Shown piece after piece: positions 1 to 11,234 of a stretch of 64,000 bases of DNA. Each line of letters starts with the position of its first letter. Within the stretch, counting starts at the first letter, position 1. A program made the translations under genes and the position numbers. A model generated the notes under the pieces. That model made no database searches. It was not told the origin of the DNA and worked only from the letters and a program-made list of their open reading frames with translations. Source of the stretch: Ophiura sarsii (Eukaryota; Echinodermata; Ophiuroidea; Amphilepidida; Ophiuridae); assembly GCA_035610835.1 (NCBI GenBank), contig CM069447.1, positions 21,129,259 through 21,193,258 on the forward strand, read 5' to 3'.

Positions 1-316
1 TTCTAAGGTGGCATTACAAACAGATGTTACTCCAATGTTTGGTATCAACATTATTTCCCACATCTCCTCTTTCTAAATATGTATTCATATTTTCAATACG
101 ACTTGTATTTTGTGAAATACAAAGCTTCAAAGTCGTGCATAGACTTTTGGGACACCCTGTATATACTATATTATGATCAGCACACACAATATTATGAATA
201 GAGCTGCGACACACATGATCGTCTACCCGTAGGTAGACAGTCATGCGGGTATTTCTATTACTGCGTATGGATACATCAATGATGTTTTCCAACGTAATTT
301 TGGTTGATATTTTCAG

Positions 317-391
317 GTGGTGCGGTCTACCGGACAACTTTGGTACGCAGAGTATAATTGCTGGATTGTTCTGGGGCTCATTTTCATTTGG
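317..391 (+). CDS. MFS transporter, internal exon (SLC18B1/VMAT-like)
   Basis: Internal exon between a TTTTCAG acceptor (ends 316) and a GTAAG donor (392). From 318 it reads WCGLPDNFGTQSIIAGLFWG and continues SFSFG, a glycine-rich transmembrane stretch typical of the second half of major facilitator transporters. It ends in phase 2 and joins exactly in frame to the exon at 2286, giving the classic MFS run SFSFGTFLGPILGGGL. The exon begins with the third base of a codon, so at least one earlier exon lies left of the window. Family membership (MFS) is well supported by the GPxxGG motif across the junction. The SLC18B1/vesicular amine transporter subfamily is my inference from general similarity and is weak. 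Substrate unknown. Confidence 0.7.
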
Positions 392-801
392 GTAAGAATT
401 TACATACGTTAATAGATTTTACCCTATTTGTCATCATAAAACTATCTATAAATATGTCATAGACCACTACACTCTTAAGTCCTGGATAAGAATGATGCTG
501 TTTAAGAGGAAAAGTTTAAGGTTTTTCTACAACGACTGATTACTTCCATTAAACCTTTCTGGTTTATACCGGCGTGCGGTGGCGTTAAACTAAATTGTTC
601 AATATTCATTAATTTTTCTCGGTTTTATGAAGTATTGAACTTTAAGAACGTTTTAGGAAAATTAGGGCCGCGTTAGCTCGGTTTAAGAACCGCGACTGGT
701 TTCACACATATAACTGCATCACTCATAAACTAAATCAGTTTAGGTAATCCACGTGCATCTGGTCAACGTGACATCATGGCGGACGAATGGGTTCAATATC
801 A

Positions 802-1131
802 ATTGGCAAGTTGGAACCTGTCATCGGAGCTGACAGCGATGTTTGAAGGTGAGATTGTGTGGTGTGCGTTTTGCGGTTGCACAGGTCAGCTGCCAGGTGG
901 GCCTAAATGATGTTTTCTGAGCAATTTTCGCCGGGGATTTTCGGTAAATTTTTGGATGGATGGTCATGACTCGCCGGATGCATCATGATATTGATAAGCT
1001 TATAATGCATGCGAGACTCAAACATCATTTGGGCCTGCCTGGCGGTTGATTTGTGTGGTTGCGAAGCGTATATTGTAGTCTTGCCTTCGGGTGTCGCTGT
1101 CATTTCTGATGATGGGTTCCAACTTGCCAAT
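802..1131. repeat. Foldback element in the MFS intron
   Basis: About 330 bp whose two ends are inverted copies of each other: ATTGGCAAGTTGGAACC at the left and GGTTCCAACTTGCCAAT at the right. Further inward CAGGTGGGCCTAAATGATG matches CATCATTTGGGCCTGCCTG in reverse. It looks like a non-autonomous hairpin element. No clear target duplication seen. Confidence 0.6.
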
Positions 1132-1134
1132 AAC

Positions 1135-1270
1135 CCTGGACTACTACGTTGGTTCCATAAACAATAACAGTATAAAGCCTATACAGTTACTGGTTAATAA
1201 CTGTTGATTCCATAAACAATAACAGTATAAAGCGTTATACTAAATCCTATACAGTTATTGGTTAAACGTG
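1135..1270. repeat. Short tandem repeat, about 60-bp unit
   Basis: TTCCATAAACAATAACAGTA occurs twice, each followed by TAAAGC and CCTATACAGTTA, giving two tandem units in the MFS intron. A poly-G run (about 1314-1338) and a poly-C run (about 1467-1482) follow. The rest of the intron shows no coding signal. Confidence 0.6.
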
Positions 1271-2285
1271 TTAAGCAACCAAGTTAGTTAACTGTTAAAC
1301 TACAAGAGGAGTGTGGGGGGGGGGGGGGGGGGGGGGGGTCATTTCAAAAAGCGTATCAAAAAGTATAGTCATTTCAAAAAGCGTATCGCCATATGAAAAT
1401 TTGTATTTTGCGCGTGTTTTTGTAAACTCTCCATGCATGGAAAATGTGCAATGAGGTGTATTGACGCCCCCCCCCCCCCCCTTGCAGGTAAAGAAACTAA
1501 ATAATGTCTCGTTCAGTTTTTTAATTGGTTAAAAAGTATTAAACAATAATTGATTAAGAGTTAAACTGACCGAAAATTAACGGTCGTTAACCAATAATTA
1601 GAAGGGAGGAATAACGAAACTACCAGAGTTTAAGGTTGTTTAAGGTTGTTTAACCCATTTCGATCTCGCCAAGATAAGAGTGTAGTTTGCTGATTTGATC
1701 AGGCATCGCCTGATATATTAAGTAACTAGCAAATATAATTGCCAAATAAAACTACCAAAACTGAGAAAATTCCTCATGTGTACTCCCTTGGGCTCTTATT
1801 GTATGCCAGTCAATACTGGTAAATATTACATTGCTCCAAAGATATTAAAACAACACACATACATTTGTGCCCAACATTTGTATTTTTATACTGAAAATGG
1901 CCTAAAAATATATTTATATTTTTTCAACCCCTTCATTTGAAAGCATATTATTCAAGCAGGGGTTTCTTTCTGAATGCGCCAAAATAATCACTATTTTTGT
2001 ATCAAGAGTCAATGTTATTGTCGATGTAACATTTCATTGAACAGAGATTGTTATATTGAGCTCCAAATAGTGTTAAATTTAATTGAGACCTCCCCGCATT
2101 CTCAAGCAATTGGATGAGCATTACAATAGACTACAAATATGACATCGTCGGAAAGAAGAACACATCAGCTTTACATTGATGTGCAGAACATTATGAATAC
2201 AACAATGATTAATCGACAAATTGGCGATTGAAAAACCACTACGGACTTTTTTCTGAGCAGTTTATCTGGTATTATTTGCTTACAG

Positions 2286-2433
2286 AACATTCCTCGGGCC
2301 TATATTAGGAGGTGGCCTAATCGACGTTTTTGGTTTTTCCGGGGCCTGTAATATTGGTGCTGTGGTATTCTTAGTCATGGCTGCTATTTTAACAACTTAT
2401 CTAGGATGGGAATACCGCTGTGGAAGAGGGTAA
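2286..2433 (+). CDS. MFS transporter, C-terminal exon
   Basis: Follows a TGCTTACAG acceptor and continues the exon at 317-391 in phase 2. It encodes TFLGPILGGGLIDVFGFSGA and then a long hydrophobic helix (CNIGAVVFLVMAAILTTYLG) followed by WEYRCGRG. The GPILGG motif and the helix-loop-helix pattern are typical of transmembrane segments 11-12 of MFS carriers. The frame reaches TAA at 2431-2433, so the protein may end here. However AGG|GTAAGA at 2428-2435 is also a perfect splice donor (exon would end 2429), so a further exon is possible; I found none. A TTAA-flanked MITE begins about eight bases after the stop. Confidence 0.7.
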
Positions 2434-2442
2434 GATACTCAA

Positions 2443-3319
2443 CACTTTCCACGCGGCTATTAGTTTTACCATATGAAGAGCTTTGTTGCAAAAGGGCTAT
2501 GGTGCATTTTTTTCAAAAGTGAGTTTGATATAACAATGTATAGGGAAAAATCATACGTTTCAAGGAAACAAAGTCATTTTTTTTCAAAAAGACCTACATC
2601 TCATTGAAAACAGCCATTGAAATTGTTGTTTTGTTGCAAAAGGGCCTGTATCCAGAATTAAATCGGGATACAGGCCCTTTTGCAACAAAACAACAACTTC
2701 AATGGCTGTTTACAATGAGATGTGGGTCTTTTTGAAAAAAATGACTTTATTTCCTTGAAACATATGATTGTGACCTATACAGTTCTATATCAAACTTATT
2801 TTTTTTAAATGATTAAAATAACTGATATTTTGTGTGTGTTATTTTTCTTTATGTACAATCAGATGGTGTTCTGTTGCAAAAGGGCCTACATCCAAATTTT
2901 CAAAAAATGTAAACATGATTTAAAAAAAATTAAAAACTAGCACATTTCAAATTTATTTCAATTTCAATTAGTATGTAGTGTACCTCTTTCACAATCCATT
3001 CATTTTTCAATTGCTCATCTTAAATATTTAGAAACAGTTTTTTGACTTTTTCTCAATAAGAGCCAAAGTGGATGTAGGCCCTTTTGCAAAAAACCTCTTC
3101 ATATACAAAACAGATTTTTTTCTTTCTTCCCGAAACCGGTCCCAATTTTCAATATATTTCTAGGTTTACTGAACGAATACTAGTCGTGTTTATACTTATT
3201 CCAATGCATTTCGCGTGGTGATTCCAAATAGGCTAATGGAATTCAATAATGTTGACATTTTTGAAACATTGTGTGACATTTCGGAATATCGTCTGTAGAC
3301 GTCTGCCGCGTTGAAAGTG
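2443..3319. mobile_element. TTAA-flanked MITE (family A), interrupted copy
   Basis: Starts ACACTTTCCACGCGGC and ends GCCGCGTTGAAAGTGT, matching six or more other copies in the window. The flank is TCAA on the left and TTAA on the right, suggesting piggyBac-type TTAA target use. The copy is split by a second element at 2474-3101. No transposase is encoded. Confidence 0.7.
2474..3101. mobile_element. TA-flanked foldback element nested in MITE A
   Basis: Ends are TGAAGAG... and ...CTCTTCA, each flanked by TA. Removing it restores ACCATATACAAAAC, the uninterrupted family A sequence seen at about 10668, so the ends are exact. The interior holds GCAAAAGGGCCT blocks in inverted orientation and a near-perfect palindrome centred near 2655. 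TA target duplication suggests a Tc1/mariner relation. No coding capacity. A remnant with the same GCCCTTTTGCA block lies near 39540. Confidence 0.75.
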
Positions 3320-3329
3320 TTAAAGCCGT

Positions 3330-4180
3330 ATGTTAAGGCTTATGTTTATCAAAGCTCGATTTGGGTTATTTACTCTTTTGGTTATTTATCCTATGTTTTG
3401 GCATTTACCGCCGCTATATATTTGGTTCATTATATTGACCATTTTATCTTAAATTTCTCTAGCAGTTAATTACCGAATTCATCAGGATTACCAATTCTAA
3501 AATCGAAATCAGGAAGAATCCGCTATCAATTAATGATGATATTTCTATTTAAGAAGTATCTTCAGTAAATGCAAGATAGAAGTATTGTCATTATATGCTA
3601 GTGGTCGACCATGCATGTAGACATGACAATAATTCACAATATGATAATTGTTTTTACTCATTGCGTGCGGTATGTTTTCTTGATTTTGTCTAGAGAACCG
3701 CGAAACCCGAAAACCGCTCTAGTTTTGTTTTATTAGAAACAGATTAATAGGCCTAACTTAATCCATTAACTATGAAAATGTTATTCTACCAAATCTATAA
3801 TCTTGCTATGTATAAATAATAGTAACCAATAGGCCTACTAATAATGACAATACACACATTTATATAGCGCTCTCTATGAAAATAACATAACAAAGAGTAT
3901 GGTACAAACATGAGTGACTTGATCGGATAAAAACGATACGGTTCGAATAAATGTGATTATAAATTGGTTAACAAATTAATAAGTTTCGGGAAAAAGTTTA
4001 TATGAAAATGCTTTCTAGTTTAAAAATGATTAGGCCGTCGTGTTAGTGCATATACTGAAGTAAATCACTTTTCATATATTAAATTAGATGTTCGATATAA
4101 GTCGTTCAATCTCGTAAGTTTTAAAACTCCGTTTTTGTAATCGGAAATAAAATGTCATGGGGGAAGATATTAAGGAAATA
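3330..4180. other. Noncoding AT-rich stretch
   Basis: No open frame or splice-bounded exon that I can defend. A fragment TTTATATAGCGCTCTC near 3858 resembles the tails of short interspersed repeats also seen at 5705, 26720 and 47090. Confidence 0.5.
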
Positions 4181-4184
4181 GGCG

Positions 4185-4300
4185 ACATGTGGGGTGCTGA
4201 CCCGGTAGGGGGATTCAAACCCTGGCCCACCAATATAGGAGTCGGGAGTCTATGCCTTAAGAGGGGTTTGCGCCCAACCAATTCATCCGCATTTGATCAC
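4185..4300 (-). repeat. tRNA-derived SINE-like sequence
   Basis: On the minus strand GATGAATTGGTTGGGCG resembles a pol III A box, and GGGTTTGAATCCCCC about 55 bases on is a good B box. The spacing fits a tRNA-derived SINE head or tRNA pseudogene. No proper acceptor stem was found, so a working tRNA is unlikely. Confidence 0.45.
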
Positions 4301-4650
4301 AAGTCGTGATCAAATTGTATTTATAATATCTTTTTGTTTATCTTTATTTTCATGATAGGAGACGAGAGCCATTTCAACTCTTCGCCATATCTCGATTAAA
4401 CGAAACGAATGACGACATACCGCTTGTAGCGAAGCAATGAGGGCTCAGTAGCAGAGATATGAACTTTACATTATGTCTTTCATATGATTCTGTTTTCATG
4501 GTGATGGCAGGGCTATAAAAACGAGGTGCTATGTTTTATAAGATGTCTACTGTCTTAGTTTAGAGAAACTGCCAAACAGTACATAATAGACATAGATCAT
4601 CAATAGAGGGGGTGATTATCTTTACTGAAATCTTGCGTGGACCTGATACT

Positions 4651-5056
4651 ATGAGCGTGTTTCTGCTGGGGAAGAAACCGCTAATAAACGCTAAGTTTGC
4701 CCAGTAGAAACCGGAAATAATCGGTATTTTTGGTAATCCAAAAAACCTTCACAAACCAGGTTTGGAACCGACAATAATCGGCAATAAACCCAATAGAAAC
4801 AGAAAGGCGATTCTTAGCGGTTTTCGCCGTGAACCGTGTCATGATGGGTTATACACATTATTGTGAAGCAATCTTTTTCAGGTGCGGTGGCATTGTTTGA
4901 ATTACAAAAGGTAAAATGTCGTGGCCCATAGACTAGGATCGATAAACTTAGCTGTAACTTTTCGCGAGTAGAAACAGGGGGGATTAAACTGACTGATTGA
5001 AACTTAGCGTTTATTAGCGTTTACTTTTTGGAGTGCCCCAGCAGAAACACGCTCAT
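4651..5056. mobile_element. TIR element, about 0.4 kb
   Basis: Left end ATGAGCGTGTTTCTGCTGGG and right end CCCAGCAGAAACACGCTCAT are perfect inverted repeats. Inside them AACGCTAAGTTT and AAACTTAGCGTT are also inverted. Non-autonomous DNA element; target duplication not clear. Confidence 0.65.
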
Positions 5057-5059
5057 AGT

Positions 5060-5850
5060 CTATTTCGGCCAACCTGTATGCTTAGCATGTTTGAAAAGCC
5101 CGGTAAACAGTATAGGCATAATTAATGCACCGATGCGATATATGTAATGCTATTCGTGAAGATTATAGACACTTATTTCACCCAAGTTTGTATTACACCT
5201 AAGCTCGAACCCATGAGCGCGACAGACAATAATAACACATCTTTTGAAATCGATACCCTCATAATAAACACGTGTATTGGAACGAGAGTGATGTTTTATT
5301 ATGGACGCGGGTGGAGAAGTTATTTCATGACAGGGCGAAAGGCAACAACGCTTTTTGTATTGAGCGACCTTGGTCCGAAACACACATAGCTTCAAAATAA
5401 AGTACACAGTTGGCCGTCCCCGTCTTGATTATCTATGGTATGGCACATACGTATGAATGACTTGTAAGTAAGCCTACACTCGGATTCTCACATAAACCTA
5501 AAACTCGTCTCACTATACCGCCAAGAAAGGATTTTATGCATCCGGCCCATTTTTGTGGAACAATTTACTGCATCGCATCAGGCATGTATCATGTTAAAAA
5601 CTCATTTATTCCACCGTCATAGTGCGAGTGATGTTTAACACCTTTTTTTTAAATGTTATGTTTTAATTTTGTTTTAGCGCTGTGGTACCATTGTATAATG
5701 TGTAAGAGCGCTATATAAATGCTCATTGTTATGTTTTGTTATGTTATGTGTTACGTACAAGGCGATGCAATATAAATGTCCATGAATTGAAACGGACCTT
5801 TGACCTTGATGTGTGCATTGATTAACTGTATAAAGCCTTTTGAAATTGAG
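5060..5850. other. Noncoding stretch with a weak open frame
   Basis: An 80-codon frame at 5147-5389 (+) has no recognisable domain and no neighbouring exon that fits. A SINE-like tail (AGAGCGCTATATAAATGC) lies at about 5706. I see nothing else. Confidence 0.4.
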
Positions 5851-5854
5851 ACAA

Positions 5855-6110
5855 AGGGGTCAGCTTACAAAACCATGGCAGAAAAACCTGTCATATTTTG
5901 CTTATTTTTCAGTCCATTACTTTTATTTTCTCGGAGGATGAACTATATTAAATACGCTTTATACAAACAAACAATGTCATGGTTCAATGTACACAATGCA
6001 CACATCAAGGTCATCTAAGAGCCGTTTTGATAATATGTAGAACTTAGACCAATGCGAATGAGTTAATGGAAATATTTAGAAATATTAAATATTTAAAAAA
6101 TATCTCCATT
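5855..6110 (+). repeat. Dispersed repeat family B, copy 1
   Basis: GGGTCAGCTTACAAAACC, TTACTTTTATTTTCTCGGA and TACGCTTTATACAAACAAA recur in order at about 8290-8500, and in part at 14165-14590. The short frames that these copies contain (for example 5800-6018) are similar only because the repeat is shared, not because of selection that I can demonstrate. Confidence 0.6.
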
Positions 6111-6504
6111 GGTTTACTTCAATTTTTATTGGCCAACCACACTTAATGAAAAGAATACCCTTCACAGAGGTATTCATAGTGCATGATTTTAAAGAACGAC
6201 GCATACTACCGATGTAGGTGTGTAGGGTATAACAGAATTATGCCAAATTTTCTATGGGATATCATGTCGTAGTGTGTGTTATTACACCTCATAAATATTC
6301 ATGAGATAATAGGCATAAATACTACTGCAATTTCATTGGTCAATTGAGCTGGCCATAGTGATAATAAATTGAGCTATTGAAGAAATTGAGCTATTTCCCG
6401 TGTGGTAGTTTTGGCTACTTCCCTACAACCTCATCCCCAGAGTCACAGTGAGGTGTAATAAAGCAAATACTACATGGTATGATCGGGGCAATAGGGCACA
6501 CTAT

Positions 6505-6592
6505 TTTCCCTCGGTACTGGCTACAGGCCTACCACCCCTCACCCTCCGGGTTCGGGGTGGTAGGCCTGTAGCCAGTACCTCGGGAAAATATA
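6505..6592. repeat. Long perfect-arm hairpin
   Basis: TACTGGCTACAGGCCTACCA and TGGTAGGCCTGTAGCCAGTA face each other across a short loop, with arms extending about 34 bases. Outer bases (AATACTACATGG at about 6466 and CCATGTAGTATT at about 6613) also pair, so the whole 6460-6625 segment can fold on itself. Confidence 0.7.
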
Positions 6593-6659
6593 TTGCACTA
6601 TTTCCCCTCTAACCATGTAGTATTTGTATACTACGTAATAACAATTTGTTTCTCATGAC

Positions 6660-7200
6660 TCACAGTTCCTCATTCATCTATACATGACTTCCGTCGATAG
6701 CACTCACATTAGGCAATGCTATCCCATAGAAAATATTTGTATTTAAACTTTTTGTTGTTGGTTGGTCTAGTTACTTCAGTCAACGTAACTTTATGATATG
6801 AATGAGGTCTCAAATTGCGGGGAAATGTTTTTTCGTTTAATTTATATCGATTGGATCTTCGATAAGCGATTGCTGATTTTAAATTAGCTATTAAACTTTA
6901 AAGACCTTTTCAGGAACTTCTGTGTTACCTTATATGCTAAATACAAGAAACACAAATGGGTAGGGTTATTGCGTATTATTTAATGTAATAATGTATTTAG
7001 ATACTATATTTCTTTCATGTATTATATGCTACGAATATAATAATAAAACGCTGCATTTAATAAATATTTTCAATAAATACATCGGTGTATGCCCTGAACA
7101 TAATTTCACCGCACTATCTTTTCGTTTGTAATTTTGATTGCCAACTAGCTGTACTTTCTTATTTTAAAATACTAGACGGGTACACAGCTATTTTCTTATG
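6660..7200. other. Noncoding AT-rich stretch
   Basis: No exon, RNA gene or clear repeat boundary found. Confidence 0.5.
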
Positions 7201-7269
7201 TCAGGCATCATGACAAAGACAAAGATGCTTTTGAGATGCTTTTGAGCATCATGACAATGACAAAGATGC

Positions 7270-7616
7270 TTTTGAGATGTGGTGTTACCGCAGGATCCTT
7301 AGAATAGCATGGACAGAGAGGAAGACCAACGCATGGGTCCTGGAGAAACTTGATGTAAAACAATCACTACGGGCCGAAGTAATCTCCAGAAAGCTGTCAT
7401 ATTTCGGTCACATCACCAGACACCAATGCTTGCAAAAAGACATAATCCAGGGCATGGTAGAGGTGAGAAGGAGAAGAAAACCTACAGCTAGTTGGCTAGA
7501 TGACATCAAGCAAGTTACAGGAAAATCCATAGCAAAGGCTACCAGAGCTGCTGCCGACCGTAGACTATGGCGTCTCATCATTCGGACCACACCAGCATTT
7601 GTATATGCCACGTGAC
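7270..7616 (+). mobile_element. Non-LTR retrotransposon, reverse transcriptase C-terminal fragment
   Basis: A 112-codon frame encodes MWCYRRILRIAWTERKTNAW, then KLSYFGHITRHQ, then a basic VRRRRKP run and W-LDDI. This is the region after the polymerase core in many LINE-type reverse transcriptases (pattern R-M-L-x-I-x-W, then GH-x-x-R, then G-x-R-x-R-x-x-P-x-x-x-W). Only this end survives, so it is a 5'-truncated, dead copy. Directly before it AGATGCTTTTGAG is repeated, a local duplication. Clade not determined. A related C-terminal pattern occurs on the minus strand at about 29480-29580. Confidence 0.8.
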
Positions 7617-7619
7617 CAA

Positions 7620-8280
7620 TGAAGAAGAAGGCATCATGGTTAAAAGAATGTTCAAAGAATATCGCTTTTTTCACATTTTGATTAAAGCTCAATTTGTTTT
7701 GTTCCTATCCCAATCATAATTTGTATGTGCATAGTAGTTCCTCATGCAATTTACCCATCAGAACATAATGGTTGTCAAAGGGTATCTTGTTTAAATATTT
7801 TTGAATTCCCCTATTTGAGAGAGAGCTTTCCAAAAATGTATAATTTTGCTATAATTAGTTGAATACTTTTTTTTGTTATAGTCATGTATGTAAAACCGAT
7901 GAATTAGGGCAAGTTCACTGTGTAGCGAATAGGGAGAAAGCCAAGGACAATGCAATCGACTCGTGATCACAATTGTTACATAATAGTTGACACGTTTGTT
8001 GAAACAGAAACTTATAGAATATAAAACAATCTATAAAATGAGAGCAAAATCATGTTTGTACCATACAGATATGAGGAGTTATTGTAAATTGAACGTATAA
8101 TTGGGAACATTTTCTATATTCCCCATAGAGATTGTACACAGCGCCACCGCCGTCACACCTGACTTTCGAAATATAATCAATCATATCTCAACCAAACAGT
8201 TATAGAATTACCTGGTTTATTCACACAATGTAGCTAGATACATAGGCTGCCGTCCCTTACTGTGTAAAATTCCATTGGCA
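7620..8280. other. Noncoding stretch
   Basis: No exon, RNA gene or recognisable element ends found. Confidence 0.5.
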
Positions 8281-8282
8281 TT

Positions 8283-8560
8283 ATGGAAACAGGGTCAGCT
8301 TACAAAACCCTGGCAGAAAAACTTGGCATATTTTGCTTATTTGTCGTTAGTCCCTTACTTTTATTTTCTCGGAAGTTGAACAAGATTAAATACGCTTTAT
8401 ACAAACAAAAACAAAGTCATAGTTCAATGCACACAATGCACACATCAAGGTCACTAAAGAGCCATTTCAATATTTAGAACCTGAGACCTATGTAAATAAG
8501 TCTATGGAAATATTTAGAAATACTAAATATTTAAAACATGTTTGCATTGGTTTTTGGGAA
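8283..8560 (+). repeat. Dispersed repeat family B, copy 2
   Basis: Matches the copy at 5855-6110 over most of its length, including TACGCTTTATACAAACAAA and the ATATTTAGAAATA tail. Confidence 0.6.
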
Positions 8561-8596
8561 AAGTATACTTTAAGAAAAAATAGTTCCCTGATTCTG

Positions 8597-8870
8597 GACT
8601 GTACGAGTATCGTCTGATACTGGAGCACATATCGTTCGATTCTGGCACAAAGTCAGTGTGTCAGTATCGGCCGATACTGGCATATAAAACATGTTCCAGT
8701 ATCGGGCGGTACTGGAACATAATTGCGTACCAGTATCGTTCAATACTGGGACAAATCTCACTGGTTTAATGTGCACTAGCGTCGCCCGATACTGAAACAT
8801 TAAAACATCGAGCGATTCTGGAACAGTACTGGAACACTAACATCTTACCAGTATCGACCGATAATAGCAA
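8597..8870. repeat. Palindrome cluster 1 (CCAGTATCG/CGATACTGG)
   Basis: About eight imperfect copies of a 20-bp palindrome, consensus CCAGTATCGNNCGATACTGG, spaced roughly 33-43 bp. Clear units are near 8660, 8697, 8731 and 8773. GATTCTGGACTGTAC at 8591 marks the left edge and recurs at the edges of two other clusters (46 kb, 58 kb). Function unknown. Confidence 0.75.
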
Positions 8871-8899
8871 CTTTTATGTTCCACTATTGGACCGTAAGT

Positions 8900-10150
8900 T
8901 GTGATCTATTTCTGATATCTGATCGCGATAGCTTTTAACTTGTCTATTAACCGAATAAACACGAATAATTCACAGGCCAATGACAATCGAGATAGCTTTA
9001 TTGTTCCGCAGCACAAAATCTAAATCACCCTGTCAACAATGCAATTTTGCCTACGTGCGAAGGAATACAATGATAACGTGTGTGTGGCGTGACGTTTTAT
9101 CAATGTAAGCATAGTGTACGTGACACGGCCTTTTAATCAATTAATTGAATTCATGCATTTTAATCAATTAATATCTCACTTCGCGAGAAAAAATGGCGAT
9201 ACACTTTTTAATATTTTAGTTCCTTTTCATTATTGCAAATTATCAAATCACATGTATTAATCAATAAGCCTTTTCTATAATATTGAGTTCATAGCCCGAA
9301 ATGTTCAAGAAATAGCACATTTGAAACCTTTCTCATTTTTATCTGTGCACAAATGTCCGTTTGGTGAGCGTCTGAGCGAGGTCACTCGCGCTGAATAAAA
9401 AAGAAAACTAGCGACCGATTTGCATGATATGCTAGCTGACTGCTTGTCCCAATATCATCACTACTTTAAGCTCAACAGTCAATAGCATGAATAGAGCATC
9501 ACTCTTTTAGTTGTCAATGAAACACTTCATTGAACAGACGACGGAGTTGTACTTTTGAAAATGTTGAGTGCAAAATAATGGTGAATATTAAGGCACTTAG
9601 TGATTGATCAGACCGCCCTGCATTCTCAAACATTGGTTGAGCACTGAAATAAGTGATTGCTACACATGTGGCGTCGTTGGAAAGGCATACGCATCAGTTC
9701 GTTTTATTGATATGTAACACAATATAAATATATCAAGAAATATTCGAAACATTGAATCAATTTTCCGAGCTTTGTTTGAAGATTTGTTCGATCATTTTTC
9801 GAACACTTTCATTCTTTTCATGGCTTACTATTATGATTAATTTTGAAATATAATTCAGTCTTCTATTTCAAATCAATGTAGCAGTCTGTTGACTCGTTGC
9901 TTGTTGCAGAATCTGGAAATAAGAATATTGAATGAAATCTTATGATATTTATATTGAAAATCAATGATTATATACCTTTTTAAAATATAAACATCAATAT
10001 CGCGAACCTAAAGAGCAATGAAGAATGTAACGTTTTAGATTCTTCGTCTCGCTTTCTTAACGTGATATCGTAATCTTCGACTTGCTAATACGTTACGCGA
10101 TATCGTTATTTAGCAGTAGACTTATGAACCAAATCTTCATGATCTTATAA
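8900..10150. other. Noncoding AT-rich stretch
   Basis: No defensible exon. GCGATATCG/CGATATTG motifs occur near 10000-10110 but form no clear element. Confidence 0.4.
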
Positions 10151-10158
10151 ATAATATA

Positions 10159-10605
10159 CACTCGGCAAAAGAAGTTCTTGGACACTTAAATTAAATTTAT
10201 ATTTAATAGAATATATATAATTATATATAATTATATAATTATATAATTGTATATCAAAATAAGCAGAAAGTAATCCTCTAACAGCTTAACATGGAATTTA
10301 GACATGATTACTCATGCATGGCAGATCCCATTCACTTGACAATGGCAAGAAGATTGCAAAAAATTGGATAATCCCTCCATTCAAATGACTGTAAATGCTC
10401 ATTTCTTGCAATTTCCTTTTACGCACCTTACCATTGCTTAATGAATGTGCTCAGCCATGCATGAATGCGTACATCTTAATTTCATACAAACATGATAGAG
10501 AATTATTGTCTGCTTATTTTGACATGCAATTGTTTAATTTATATTAAATATTTATGTGAAATATTTGAACTTCAATGAGTGTCAAGGAACTTCTTTTGAC
10601 GAGTG
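10159..10605. mobile_element. TA-flanked mariner-like palindromic MITE
   Basis: Ends CACTCGGCAAAAGAAGTTCT and GAACTTCTTTTGACGAGTG, each flanked by TA. The interior is itself loosely palindromic (CATGCATGGCAGATCCCATTC against GAATGTGCTCAGCCATGCAT region). Ends beginning CACTCG and TA duplication fit the Tc1/mariner group. No transposase frame. Confidence 0.75.
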
Positions 10606-10640
10606 TATATTCAAACATAAAGTCTGCTTGGGCATGTTAA

Positions 10641-11231
10641 CTCGCGCACACTGCTATTAGTTTTACCATATACAAAACCTTTCACAATTCAGAAACCTTT
10701 CACAATTTTCACAAGTCTATCTCAAGGATAACTGTATAGTCATATTTGTACTTAAAGGTAGATGTTCCGATTTTCCACTTGAAGTTTTCTATTCTACATG
10801 AAAGGTCATCCTTAAAAAAGTCGTGTTCCAAAGTTTGAGTTGCATAGCTCTAACGGTTCTTATTTTAGACGCACAAGATGCTGTGAACTGTACCCATTGA
10901 TTAGTACACAAACTATATCGGTGGTTACCACCATTCGCGGTAATTCGACGTTATTTCATCGATTTCTCCGTAATTATACCGATTTAGGCCGTCAAATTTC
11001 AGTATGATGATGAGAAAAATACAAGCTTTCATATGATATGAAAATCTCCGTATGTTTGAAATAATTCTGTGTTACGAAAATGTGATCGGGTCATCTAACT
11101 TTAATTTGTACTTATTTTAAAGCATTTCTCAAGGTTATTCCAAATATGGAAATGACAAAAATGTTGACATATTTGAAACATTTTGTGACATTTTGGAACG
11201 TCGTCTGCAGGCGCCTGCCGCGTGGAAAGTG
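10641..11231. mobile_element. TTAA-flanked MITE (family A), interrupted copy
   Basis: Flanked by TTAA at 10637 and 11232. The right end GCCGCGTGGAAAGTG is typical; the left end is diverged. It is split by a family C element at 10756-11100. Confidence 0.65.
10756..11100. mobile_element. TTAA-flanked MITE (family C), copy 1
   Basis: Starts AGGTAGATGTTCCG and ends GGGTCATCTAACT, flanked by TTAA on both sides (10752 and 11101). The length of 345 bp equals that of copy 2 at 39749-40093, to which it is nearly identical, so the family moved recently. It is nested in a family A copy. No coding capacity. Confidence 0.85.
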
Positions 11232-11234
11232 TTA

